This document shows, in pieces, positions 46,001-55,042 of a stretch of 64,000 nt of DNA. The notes beneath the pieces are model-generated. The model had not been told where the DNA came from. It saw only the letters and a list, made by a program, of their open reading frames with translations, and ran no database searches. Positions within the stretch are counted from its first letter, which is position 1. The number at the start of each line of letters is the position of its first letter. The position numbers were made by a program, and so were the translations under genes. This DNA is from a virus. The stretch is from positions 1 through 64,000 of the IMG/VR virus record IMGVR_UViG_3300042898_003677; one strand, 5' to 3'.

Positions 46001-49000
46001 ATCAGGTAATAAAACACTATATGTTTTAATATCAATAACCCTTGTTTGTAAATCCTTGGTTGTATTTTTATTAATATTTGATTCTGAAAGGTTTTGAATC
46101 TTTAAACCATTTTTAATGGACTCATTAATTTCACCATCAGTATATGCAGTATACAAGTCTTGAGAGTTGTAAAAGTAATTGAACTCATTAATCAATTTAG
46201 GGTAGAACCCTACCTGCATTGTGGTGTATTTAACATTATTGTCAACCGTTTCTGTTTGTAATGTTATTTTACCAACACCATTTAATGTATAAGTCTTGGC
46301 GGTGTTTTGATTAATAGGGTCGTAGTTTTGTTTGTAATCAAAATTACCCCAACATCCACCTAAAATATCCTGATTGGTTTGTACTTGTGTTTTATATCTA
46401 TGCCAAATCGCACCATATTTTAATACCCAAACATATGGAACCTTGTGTAACGCACCAAACTTTTTGAAACTTGCAAAAATATAATCTAAAGGTGTTGTCA
46501 CACCAGCAAGATTTGTTTTATATCTGTCCTTAAATGTTGCGAGTGGTAGTGAGTTTAAGAATAAAAACGCTGCCGCGACATAAGGATATTGTTCTTTATT
46601 CTTTTCTTTAGCAACACCCTCCAATATTGCGTTAACAAAATAAGGTGTGTTCAACATAGAGGTTGTTGTTCTTACGGGTAAACCTGTTGTTGGGTAATCA
46701 ACATAACCTTCTGTCGGTAACAAAGTTGCTGGTTGTCTTGTTATGTAAAACGTATTAACATTTGTTGTTAGTGCCGGTATTGCAGTGTTTAGATAGTTAA
46801 AGTTTGTTACAGGTCTGTTTGTATTATAATCATCAATACCCGTAAAATTTGAAATTATATTTTTTGGTTCGTAAACTTTATATGTGTTTGATGTGTTGTT
46901 TGCAACGTCAACCGAACCACCTAAAATATACTGACTTAAATTTTTAATGTTCCAATCCTGATTTGTAAACGGGAAAGTATCTACAATTTGTATTGGGTTT
47001 GTGCTAGTACTCTTTAAGAATTGTTGTAATTGTGGCGTTTGTGGTAATGAAACAAAAGAGTTTGAAACAGTATTTGACAAGTATTTTGTACTAAGAATTG
47101 AAAACGGGTTCTGAGTATAATTCTTAAGATATGGTGTAATATAAATGTCTTGTATAAATTCACCCCAAAATAAACCAGTTCCTTGGTTTGAAAACGCTTC
47201 TAATGTTTGGGTAAAATTATTAGCAGTAAAAGGATATTCTTTTAACTTTTGAGTTAAGTATGGATTACTCAATCCTAAAGATTCTATAATGTTAGTACCT
47301 TCCGTAATACCAATAATGTCACCAACAAAAGTTTTAGACGTATTGTCATTTGTAACTCTACCAAATCCTGTATAAAATTGGTATATTAATTGTCTCTCAT
47401 ATATTTCATAAAAATATTTTAACTCTTCTTTATTAAGATAAGCTAACCCAATATTAGGGAATTCTAAAGCATTTAGATTTAATCTTTTTACTGTTGCAGC
47501 ATCATTGTCTGCGGGAGGTTGTGAAATTGGTGGGTCATTTCTTTGCGCAGTACCTTTTAAATATTCTTCAACAAATTCGACCTCAGGCCATTTGTCGTAA
47601 AGATACCCTTTTGATTGATTTACAAACGCAATATCACCAGGATATGTTAATGTATATCTTGGTTGGTCATCGGTACCGTTATTTTCAACAAAAACTTGTG
47701 GCCAAGGGTATACAGGTTGTTGGGAATTATCTATAAATTCTTGACTAGCGTTTGCTGTTAACGGAACGTAGTTGACATCATCAGGACTTTTTATAGAAGT
47801 ACTATTGTTATTTAAAACAACATTTTTTCTCACAGGGTCTTGTCTAACAGAATATGCCTGAATATGAACATCATCCATCAATCTGATAAACGCCTCTGTT
47901 GATGCCATAATCACCGCACTAATATTTCTAACTGTAGGTCTAAATCCAATTCCAGTATCAGCTCTTTCTACTTTATCAGCCAATTCAGCACTTAATTTGG
48001 TTTCCAATTCAGTAACTTTAGCGTCAATTTGAGATTCCATACTTTTTATTATGGTGTCAAATCTATTGGCACCAACAAAAACATAAAAGTTTTTCTTAAC
48101 TTCTTTCAATCCTTCGGGTGTCGCCTCTACCACTACACTAAAATATTGTTCAGCACTTTTTACAATAAATGCACTAATTTCTTCAGGTGTTGGGTATTTT
48201 ATCGAGGTTCTGTCTATAAATGTTTTTTCCCAATCAATATTATCCAATTGAAAGTTTTCAATATAAATCGAAGGAGTTATTGGGTTTGGTATCTTAAAGT
48301 TTTGTTTTGCTTCAGCACCAAACGTACCGTTTTGTGCCAACTTAGTATTGTATGTTTGTGTAATAGCACTTAACTCACTTTGAGCGGTAACTCTTTGTGA
48401 TTGTGTTAGATTCTTTTTGAAGACATAAGCATACTGACCATCCTTTAAAACAAATGGTTTTGGGTCCAAAAATGTTGTAAACCAAGAATTTTTGGCGTCT
48501 CTGACACTTTTATAATATTGGTTAAGTGTTTTTTTATAAGATGTCGCATCCGTAATCGGCTGCATATCAACTTTCCTATATGAATTAATAATGTTCTGTT
48601 CAAATTGTTGTAATTTGTAACCTAATTCCATTATTGTTAGTTCAGGAAAATTCTTATCAATTAAACCTTTGGCTTTGTATTCAGAGTAAACTTCGTGCAT
48701 TTTTTGTCTACCCCTCTCATTAACTCGAGTAACACTCAGGTTGTTTTGAGATTGAGCATTTGACGGAATATTCTGACCCGCATTGTTCGCCGAATTATCA
48801 TCTGCAGACTCTGTTTCAACAATAGAGTTTGTGTATGTAAATGTTTTAGAATACATATGGGGTAATGCAATCAAATGCCCCATCTGAATTTCATTTAAAA
48901 TGTTATATTTGTATCCGTAAAATTTACAACTAACTTGGTAGTTACCACTCATTGTATTAAATCTCGCCTCAAATGTGTGTAGATTTAATTGGTATCTAAC

Positions 49001-49624
49001 CGCCTGTCCATAGTAACCCTTAAGTGTTAAATAAAATGGTGGATATGGTAAATGAAAGAAGGCTGCATATGGTGACTGTTCTCCTTGTTCAAATAATGCT
49101 TTACCTCTAACATCTTCAAATTCAATCGATACTTCAGGTATAAAAGATGTTTTGGTGATTACCGAAATACTTGTAATACCTAACAACCCGGGGTCTATAG
49201 TCCTACCATTCTTGTCCGTAACTGTTGAACCTCGGTAAACTTTTCTCCCATACTCTTCTACAACCTCTTCAGACCTTTGGAGTCTTGCTTTACCTTGATT
49301 TGAATTTAAACCTGTTAAATCATCGTAGTAACCCGTATTCATAAACTGGTCACTGTTTGGTTTTAAAAAGTTAATAGATGCAATGGATATTGTTTCGGTT
49401 TGTGTCGTTGGGGATGCCCCTACGTTTAACCTTGTTCTTGGTAGTAGTTCACACTCTAAGTTGGCATACATTACCAAATTTTCGTGGTCAACTAATCTTT
49501 CTTCAATTACTGTTTGACCGTTTACACCACCACGCACAACTTTGTTAGGGTCAACAACAATGATATTGTCAAATGACTCTGCATAAATACTACCTGAATT
49601 ATCCCCAAAAGAATTACCTGCCAT
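43040..49624 (-). CDS. Very large baseplate hub protein, gp27/gpD-like domains (2194 aa)
   Basis: The first 300 residues contain a tail-tube-like fold (GITSISVITKTSFIPEVSIEFED, YPPFYLTLKGYYGQAVRY). At about residues 1830-1980 there is a hub-type domain with CVGFTVDIGVRNQNIF, YQCDVVGLGNAMIQPTMYF and GSYLITDVTHTITPGQFET, similar in outline to the last domain of gp27/gpD/gp44-type hub proteins. A separate domain of about 170 residues follows, then a Thr-Pro tail (KITPTPTPTANN, CTPSPTPSTTPQ). The middle 1400 residues are not recognised. It is far larger than T4 gp27 (391 aa), so several hub or spike functions may be fused. It overlaps the gp53-like gene by 11 bp. Confidence 0.7.
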   Translation of the reverse strand: MAGNSFGDNSGSIYAESFDNIIVVDPNKVVRGGVNGQTVIEERLVDHENLVMYANLECELLPRTRLNVGASPTTQTETISIASINFLKPNSDQFMNTGYYDDLTGLNSNQGKARLQRSEEVVEEYGRKVYRGSTVTDKNGRTIDPGLLGITSISVITKTSFIPEVSIEFEDVRGKALFEQGEQSPYAAFFHLPYPPFYLTLKGYYGQAVRYQLNLHTFEARFNTMSGNYQVSCKFYGYKYNILNEIQMGHLIALPHMYSKTFTYTNSIVETESADDNSANNAGQNIPSNAQSQNNLSVTRVNERGRQKMHEVYSEYKAKGLIDKNFPELTIMELGYKLQQFEQNIINSYRKVDMQPITDATSYKKTLNQYYKSVRDAKNSWFTTFLDPKPFVLKDGQYAYVFKKNLTQSQRVTAQSELSAITQTYNTKLAQNGTFGAEAKQNFKIPNPITPSIYIENFQLDNIDWEKTFIDRTSIKYPTPEEISAFIVKSAEQYFSVVVEATPEGLKEVKKNFYVFVGANRFDTIIKSMESQIDAKVTELETKLSAELADKVERADTGIGFRPTVRNISAVIMASTEAFIRLMDDVHIQAYSVRQDPVRKNVVLNNNSTSIKSPDDVNYVPLTANASQEFIDNSQQPVYPWPQVFVENNGTDDQPRYTLTYPGDIAFVNQSKGYLYDKWPEVEFVEEYLKGTAQRNDPPISQPPADNDAATVKRLNLNALEFPNIGLAYLNKEELKYFYEIYERQLIYQFYTGFGRVTNDNTSKTFVGDIIGITEGTNIIESLGLSNPYLTQKLKEYPFTANNFTQTLEAFSNQGTGLFWGEFIQDIYITPYLKNYTQNPFSILSTKYLSNTVSNSFVSLPQTPQLQQFLKSTSTNPIQIVDTFPFTNQDWNIKNLSQYILGGSVDVANNTSNTYKVYEPKNIISNFTGIDDYNTNRPVTNFNYLNTAIPALTTNVNTFYITRQPATLLPTEGYVDYPTTGLPVRTTTSMLNTPYFVNAILEGVAKEKNKEQYPYVAAAFLFLNSLPLATFKDRYKTNLAGVTTPLDYIFASFKKFGALHKVPYVWVLKYGAIWHRYKTQVQTNQDILGGCWGNFDYKQNYDPINQNTAKTYTLNGVGKITLQTETVDNNVKYTTMQVGFYPKLINEFNYFYNSQDLYTAYTDGEINESIKNGLKIQNLSESNINKNTTKDLQTRVIDIKTYSVLLPDSITPSVPNTVVCDEPPTTPTYQYYVIPSFGSQMNQVNNACFSTTGLLTQELYNNEALFNGSVRAFWSLPNYGYYDNQTIYRPGTGSYMFDENNLFGNVPFELIQTNEYSKIDDVFSVFDKQILDILENEFLNFSKALTNFNINEENSNVIDPGASLSVGGGFEQFSDLETTYRNFQKMMRSLMSVQIPLSSATSEDLFETIIQSQFSNSIAQIQNIMEYDVVLRMGNPTRYNRRAVDSYIGYITNTSQVINPLQFGPYQNNLPTNGGTVSLQNSIASNPDAWRTLQLEVGFSTIPELIYDNNGSYITDFFVQSNINFTSANITELSQVIRMYATQRLENPNLTITEFTGQLQGYLNTYNAFKNVGLDNTLINVRKGLPEISELPEKTIQSKFDSKQAKVDLYEAFKALNDKWIAGTDYKRYTLFEDMLFLDRASRNIGDKVVVDIFKLKQIISEDTINLNMGVFVFLAGILTDNHFTIMPMPAYVNFYNVQEPTLNAVPNIPSTIDFANEMWGTYLTVDYRRSGPKLVCFYANRPSSYIDTTDKSVNNYLFRTDTFDLRNPVGNPNVENQTNKTDWALSNRCVGFTVDIGVRNQNIFYSFSVSQDNGKATAESVWTINNMANAASGRDTATQNNSLYNIYQNRSYQCDVVGLGNAMIQPTMYFNLRHVPMFNGSYLITDVTHTITPGQFETKFTGVRQSVLSYPYTENLLQSINQNLVGKLITAVTQRKDDDKGTNATTTQGNNANVSTNSNTQQSAQNSCDSKVLETPYKQAGYTSVSGTQTKLTAKQFYDLLIQNVSTTSTDAIEIERYQNLRFIIFLISWAASGNKDSKNFIGLNNNFGRITLDYNYGELRTYFEPTYSCMDIENLNGLPLSYPVANFVDPVEFMLFMRDRLINRVGDIQNKSIETFYLQNWPANRGTDLTSDTQLSFNLIEGNRLAKNLGLVSTIPVFKITPTPTPTANNQNIINNIPPTCTPSPTPSTTPQ

Positions 49625-49937
49625 AATAATAGAAATACGTGTCTACTGCGGATTTATAATCTTGTAAAGATGTTATCAAAGGATATGGGACAGTTAATAT
49701 TGCGCCATCAAATATGTTATTTTCTAAACCACCAAATTGAGGATTGGCTTGTAATATTAACCAACCAAAGAATGGGGTTCCATAATATTCCTGAGAGACC
49801 TTATCAAGTCTACTTCTTCCAACTTTATAAATGTATACTTTATCGGATGGTTTTGGTGAAATATTGACAAAGGGAACAACTGTTTGTTGTCCGTTTATCA
49901 AAAATTGGTTATATCTATTATAATACTGAAGTGCCAT
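49614..49937 (-). CDS. Baseplate wedge protein gp53-like, LysM-type (107 aa)
   Basis: The segment SRLDKVSQEYYGTPFFGWLILQANPQF, then FDGAILTVPYP, is a LysM-like fold: a short beta-strand, L-x-x-V-x-x-x-Y-Y-G, then W-x-x-x-x-x-A-N-P and a final strand I-L-x-V-P. T4 gp53 and many small contractile-tail baseplate proteins have this pattern, in which LysM serves as a structural clamp rather than for peptidoglycan binding. The gene sits between the two giant hub proteins, with an 11-bp overlap at its 3' end. Confidence 0.8.
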   Translation of the reverse strand: MALQYYNRYNQFLINGQQTVVPFVNISPKPSDKVYIYKVGRSRLDKVSQEYYGTPFFGWLILQANPQFGGLENNIFDGAILTVPYPLITSLQDYKSAVDTYFYYYGR

Positions 49938-49938
49938 T

Positions 49939-52900
49939 TTATAATAATTGAACTTTACCGATTACAACATCTGTTGTTATTTCTGTTGACCATACTGTCT
50001 TATTAGTATCCGAATTATTTTTCAAACCTAAAGACTTAATTAAATCTATTTGTGGTGGAACAGGTAATGTGTTTATAGTATATGTAAATAATCTACCTTT
50101 ATTTATATCATTATATGGTGTGTAAATAACATATTTCTTTAACGGACCCGTTGCTAATCCATCCAAGAAAGTAGTTGCCGCATTATTTTCGTAATTGTAA
50201 ATTGTCTTAATTGGTGTTTCGCTTGAGGGTCTTGGTCCTATCCAATAAGCGTCAAATTGTTCCCCAAAGTTAGTCGCCTGATTTCCAATAATAGTTGGAT
50301 TGTTTAATATGTTAGCAATTAACGCATCTTTAAATGATTGATATAAATTAGAATCAGTAACATCTTTATTCAAAATAAAATACTGTCTTCTGTTAGAATC
50401 ATTCTCCCAAAATTCAGGGTATTTTAACAATGTTATTGGTTCAAAAACCGAACCACTATCATAGTTTTCAGTATCACCAACAGATGGTATTAAAGATGAT
50501 TCATATTGTTGATTATCAAACGTAAACTCTTCAGTATTTTCAATATCAAGTGTGAATTGGAAAAGACTGTCGGTTATTGTTGTCAAATCATCAGTTAATT
50601 CATTGTAAGTAGATTTTGTCGCCCCCGCATAATTTGCAGATACTTTATCCGTACCTTCTATCTCATAAACAACAATGTTACCATTAGACTCTTTAAATCC
50701 ATCAGTACCATCTTTTAAGTTAGGGTATGTAATAACATTAGTCCTATTTAATTGTTGGATGTAAGAAGTTTGTGTGTTAACTAATTCGTTAATTATTGAT
50801 GTTAAAGCATTTTGGAAACCACTTTGTTTATTTCTAATAAAACTAATATAATTCTCTTTCAATTGCCTAATTGATTTGTTAGAGAAGTTTTTGGTTGGAT
50901 TACTCATCCAAAGCATAAACCCTTCAAGATTATCATCAATATCATTTATAAATTTAGAGAAAACAGAATCAACTGATTGTTGGATTGTTGATGGTTTACC
51001 AAAGATATACTTTTGTTCAATATTGTAATAAAAATCTCCATATTGATAATTTCTATTGTAAGCAATAATTTGTCTAACAGCATTATTATATTGTTTCAAA
51101 ATATCCTTATTTTTATTTAATACTGTTGTAAAATAATTTTGTGTTGACCCAACAAACTGCGTCATAAATTGTTGATAATCAATTGTACCTGTCGTCTCAT
51201 TTTCACCAATTTCGGTTGTTAAAACTTTACCAATAGTCTCAGCGTTTGACTCAGTTTGTTCATCTTCAGTATCAGTTACTACAGGTGGTGGAACTTCAAT
51301 ACCTAAGTTTTTGATAAACTGTTGGTCTAAAATTTTATAACTATCATCAGTGGCGTCTGCTCTGTCGTCATAAATTTCAGTATTAGCGTAGAAGTTAAAT
51401 GACAACGCATTTTGTAATTTATCAACCGCCGTTTTTAATCCTTGTCCACCAACAAAATTGAATGATAATTGAATTTTAGCAATCATAGGTTGGACACCAA
51501 TACCTTCAGGATTTAAATCTAATTGCTCATATGAAATACCTAAAGAATTTGGTATAATTTTAGAATGGTAGAAATCCCCAACTCTTAATATTAAGACAGG
51601 TGGCGCGCCAAACGCAGTGTTTACAGCATTATTGTATTCTAACGATGATGACCCGTCAGTAGCGTTTTTAACCGTAGGTATTGTATCACCAGGTCTCATA
51701 CACTGTTGTAAGAATGTTAGTCTACCGTTTAAACCTTCAGGTGTTATTGAATGGAATGCAGGGTGAAAGAATTTTAATTTATCTCTAAGGTTGTCATAAA
51801 CCATAGGGGTTTCTTGTCTAATCAATTCAAAATAGTCACACTCAGATAATAATTTTCTTAAAACTCTTTTAGTGATATTATCTCTAAGACTTGTTGTTGT
51901 TTCAACAACTTGTTCTACAGTTGTTTTGGTTGAAACCTCTGTTGATATCTGTGATTGATATTTTGGTGATGATTGGTCAATAATTGGTGGTGTTTTTGGT
52001 ACACTTGGGATATTGACATTAAGATTGAATTTAACCCTTCTACAAGACATCGCATTTACACTATAGATGGCTTCAGGTCTTGATAATCTATCAGCATCCA
52101 AATTAGCACAATTAAATGTCTCAAATTTCATATTATTTTGACCAACAGGTTGTACAGTTGTATTTTCACCTTTCGGTATTAATACTAAAGTTAATTGTTT
52201 TGTTACGTCAATAGCATTTGCCAATTGTCCAATAGAACGGATGTATTGAACAACAGAATCCAATCTTCTTTGGGATAGAGCGTCGTTATAATTTACGGTT
52301 TGTGGTTTTGACGCACTACCTTCTAATATTAACTCAACTTTTGCGTCAGGATTAATTTTTAAAGTTTCATCTAACTTATACAACATCTCCTGTAGTTTAT
52401 TCTTATTAAACTCAATAACACTTGGGAAGAAGTTGTTTACCGCAGATGGGTTGGCACTATCTCTGTCATAAATTGCTCTCGTATTAGCGTTTGTATAAAC
52501 AGAATAATAACTAGTATAATTTTCAACAGTTTGGTCTTTAAGTGGGTAATCGTTTTCAAAATACAAACCATAATTGTTAAAACTTTCCAAGTAAGTTTTA
52601 GTTTGGTCCGTATTGTTTGCCGTTTGTGACCCAATATTAGTATTACCACCACCAGGAGTTCCATTCGCCCCTGTTGACCCATCACCTGTTTGTACCGTAT
52701 TAACAAGATATCTTATCTCTTCAGTTGTAACATTTTTACTTTGGATTTTTTGTTGAATTTCAAATAAATCTTGTGTGTTGAATTGGTAGTATTTTTCAGC
52801 CAACTCATATAAGTCATATTTTTTACAACCTGCAAAGAACGAATCTAACAACCCTTGAACTCTTTCTCTTGACTGTTCATTAGCTAATACTCGATTAACA

Positions 52901-55005
52901 ATTAAGTTTAACACTGATGGGTGGTCGACAACAATTTGCCATTGTAGACTTCCAGTTCTTGATGTGTTGTTATATGTGTATACAGGTTCTACTCTACCAA
53001 TAAAGTCAGTTGGTTTAAAGTTGGCTTGTACTTGCTCACTAAACTCTAAACCATAAGGTGGGAACCACATAACTCGACCACCATTAGGTCCTCTCTCACA
53101 CACAGGTAAATCTTGAACACTTAAACCAGGTCTGTTTGATGTTCTCCAAGCTAAGTTTTCAATAGAGAACATATATTTTTTAGCACCTTCAGGTGTGATA
53201 TTTGTAGAGTCATTACCCTTCATTGGAGCAATGTTTAAGTTGTATGTATTGTCTAAAACAGAGTATGCAAACTTTCTACCTGAGGTTGTAATACCATCTT
53301 GTTTTTGTAAATCATTGTATTGTAAATAAGGAGTATCTTTTTGGAAAACTCTACAATATTCCGCACCTCTTTCTTGTCCAGTTGCGCCAACATATCTAAT
53401 AACTCTTGAACCTTTTGTAAGTTCTTTGTAACCATCATTAAAGACTTTAGATACTTGGTCAATAGCGTTTCCTACGTGTTGTAGTCTTCTACCACCTCTT
53501 GGTTGGGAATCAATAAGTCTTTGAGTTTGGTCTAAAATAGAACCATCCCTAAAATCATTATTAGTTGATTCTGTGTTCTGATAACCTAATGACGGGAAGT
53601 CAGGGTCATCAGCAATTATTTCACCACCTATACCAACTTTTTTACCAGCGTTACCTCTATACTTAGGTGACACCCAAGTAAATCCTCCTAATATATCACC
53701 ACCACTACTGTATGTCGGTCCGTTAGCCCCCAACTTAACAGCCTTACTCGGTCCTTCATATAACTGAGCGAGTTCTTGTGGACCATATACAGGTGCAGAT
53801 ATTTCTCTACCAAATTGGTCAACAGGTAAATCACCAGATGGTGAAAAAATATCACCAGGTTCAGACTTAGGTGAACCAATATAATAATTCGAATCATCTT
53901 CTGTTCCACCAACTAAACCACCTCTTAACCTATCAAAGAATGTTCTGTTGTATCCTGGCTTATATCTGTTGTAATCTAAATTACCAAATAATAAATTTTT
54001 TGTTCCTGTTCCTGTATTTTCTAAAAACAACACTGAACCCGATTTAGGTGACCCTAATAATCTACCAAAAAATCTACCTAAACCTGAAAATAAATTAGCT
54101 TGGGAATATGCCCCCGCCAATTGTTGTGTTGTAAACCCTTGTTTAGAATTAATTGATGGGTCCCAATATGAACCAGGTATAATTGAGTATGGGGCATAAG
54201 TCCCTGAAATCCTAGCAATAAAATCGGCCGCAGCACCTAAAACAGTTCCACCAACAGTAATTTTGTATACAGGTTCTAATATGGGTGTTCTACCCATTAT
54301 TATATTCAATATACCTGTACCACCAGCAGCATTTAATATGTTTATACGGTCTAAAGTATTTTGTCTAATACCATCAGCAATTCGTTGTTCAAAACCATCT
54401 TTAAGTCTACGAGCACCTAATTGTGCAATAAACGAGTCTTGACTCAACAACCCATCACTACCTTGTGGGTCATTTCTTAAAAGGATTGAAGATGGTGAGT
54501 AAAAAGACGAAACAAATGTTGGGTATGGTTGATTGTTATAATACTTTTGTCCAGCTAAACTTGGGCTAACCGTATCAAAACTATCAAAAAACGGAGCAGA
54601 ATCTAAAACCGCGTTTGAATTATTACCAAAAACATTTAATGGTTTCCAAGCAGGTGCAACACCGGGAAATCCTACCTGAGCAGCTTGTGGTCCTTCATCA
54701 ACTAAATCAGCATCTTGGAATCCATATTCACCCTCATTTGAATTAGTATTGTTTAAGGTATTTGGATTGGCAACTTGTGTATAACCCCCATCAGCACCAT
54801 ATTGATTTAATGGATATAAATCGTTTGCAAAAACAGGAGTATCAATTAAAGCATCGTTACTATCTACGGGTGATAAGTCTCTTTGTATAACTTCATAGTT
54901 CTGTGGAGGACTAAAAGCATAAGACTTTTTATATGGCACGAGATTCCTTACTACTAATTTTTTTCTAAAAACTTCTGAGCTAGGAAAATCTAATGGACTT
55001 GGCAT
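49939..55005 (-). CDS. Baseplate hub/tube-initiator protein with OmpA-like domain (1688 aa)
   Basis: The region YMFSIENLAW (about residue 640) to VMWFPPYGLEFSEQV and LQWQIVVDHPSVLN, and the later GAPPVLILRVGDFYHSKIIPNSLGISYEQ, resemble tail-tube-initiator or baseplate-spine proteins. Residues about 850-925 form an OmpA-like domain: SVIEFNKNKLQEMLYKLDE, KINPDAKVELILEGSAS, NDALSQRRLDSVVQYI. The last fits the OmpA_C helix motif (N-x2-LS-x2-R-x3-V-x3-I). The Arg used for diaminopimelate binding in OmpA is kept, but the Asp of G-H-T-D is replaced in EGSAS. The gene follows the tape-measure gene and heads an operon with the gp53-like and 2194-residue proteins. It is much larger than T4 gp48 or gp54. 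Confidence 0.7.
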   Translation of the reverse strand: MPSPLDFPSSEVFRKKLVVRNLVPYKKSYAFSPPQNYEVIQRDLSPVDSNDALIDTPVFANDLYPLNQYGADGGYTQVANPNTLNNTNSNEGEYGFQDADLVDEGPQAAQVGFPGVAPAWKPLNVFGNNSNAVLDSAPFFDSFDTVSPSLAGQKYYNNQPYPTFVSSFYSPSSILLRNDPQGSDGLLSQDSFIAQLGARRLKDGFEQRIADGIRQNTLDRINILNAAGGTGILNIIMGRTPILEPVYKITVGGTVLGAAADFIARISGTYAPYSIIPGSYWDPSINSKQGFTTQQLAGAYSQANLFSGLGRFFGRLLGSPKSGSVLFLENTGTGTKNLLFGNLDYNRYKPGYNRTFFDRLRGGLVGGTEDDSNYYIGSPKSEPGDIFSPSGDLPVDQFGREISAPVYGPQELAQLYEGPSKAVKLGANGPTYSSGGDILGGFTWVSPKYRGNAGKKVGIGGEIIADDPDFPSLGYQNTESTNNDFRDGSILDQTQRLIDSQPRGGRRLQHVGNAIDQVSKVFNDGYKELTKGSRVIRYVGATGQERGAEYCRVFQKDTPYLQYNDLQKQDGITTSGRKFAYSVLDNTYNLNIAPMKGNDSTNITPEGAKKYMFSIENLAWRTSNRPGLSVQDLPVCERGPNGGRVMWFPPYGLEFSEQVQANFKPTDFIGRVEPVYTYNNTSRTGSLQWQIVVDHPSVLNLIVNRVLANEQSRERVQGLLDSFFAGCKKYDLYELAEKYYQFNTQDLFEIQQKIQSKNVTTEEIRYLVNTVQTGDGSTGANGTPGGGNTNIGSQTANNTDQTKTYLESFNNYGLYFENDYPLKDQTVENYTSYYSVYTNANTRAIYDRDSANPSAVNNFFPSVIEFNKNKLQEMLYKLDETLKINPDAKVELILEGSASKPQTVNYNDALSQRRLDSVVQYIRSIGQLANAIDVTKQLTLVLIPKGENTTVQPVGQNNMKFETFNCANLDADRLSRPEAIYSVNAMSCRRVKFNLNVNIPSVPKTPPIIDQSSPKYQSQISTEVSTKTTVEQVVETTTSLRDNITKRVLRKLLSECDYFELIRQETPMVYDNLRDKLKFFHPAFHSITPEGLNGRLTFLQQCMRPGDTIPTVKNATDGSSSLEYNNAVNTAFGAPPVLILRVGDFYHSKIIPNSLGISYEQLDLNPEGIGVQPMIAKIQLSFNFVGGQGLKTAVDKLQNALSFNFYANTEIYDDRADATDDSYKILDQQFIKNLGIEVPPPVVTDTEDEQTESNAETIGKVLTTEIGENETTGTIDYQQFMTQFVGSTQNYFTTVLNKNKDILKQYNNAVRQIIAYNRNYQYGDFYYNIEQKYIFGKPSTIQQSVDSVFSKFINDIDDNLEGFMLWMSNPTKNFSNKSIRQLKENYISFIRNKQSGFQNALTSIINELVNTQTSYIQQLNRTNVITYPNLKDGTDGFKESNGNIVVYEIEGTDKVSANYAGATKSTYNELTDDLTTITDSLFQFTLDIENTEEFTFDNQQYESSLIPSVGDTENYDSGSVFEPITLLKYPEFWENDSNRRQYFILNKDVTDSNLYQSFKDALIANILNNPTIIGNQATNFGEQFDAYWIGPRPSSETPIKTIYNYENNAATTFLDGLATGPLKKYVIYTPYNDINKGRLFTYTINTLPVPPQIDLIKSLGLKNNSDTNKTVWSTEITTDVVIGKVQLL

Positions 55006-55017
55006 CTTATTTTATTT

Positions 55018-55025
55018 AATAAATA
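55018..55025 (-). promoter_or_regulatory. Putative late promoter motif of the hub operon
   Basis: The coding strand reads CTATTTATTAAATAAAA, 12 nt before the ATG at 55005, in the 37-bp gap after the tape-measure gene. Confidence 0.55.
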
Positions 55026-55042
55026 GAAACTATACTATTTTT

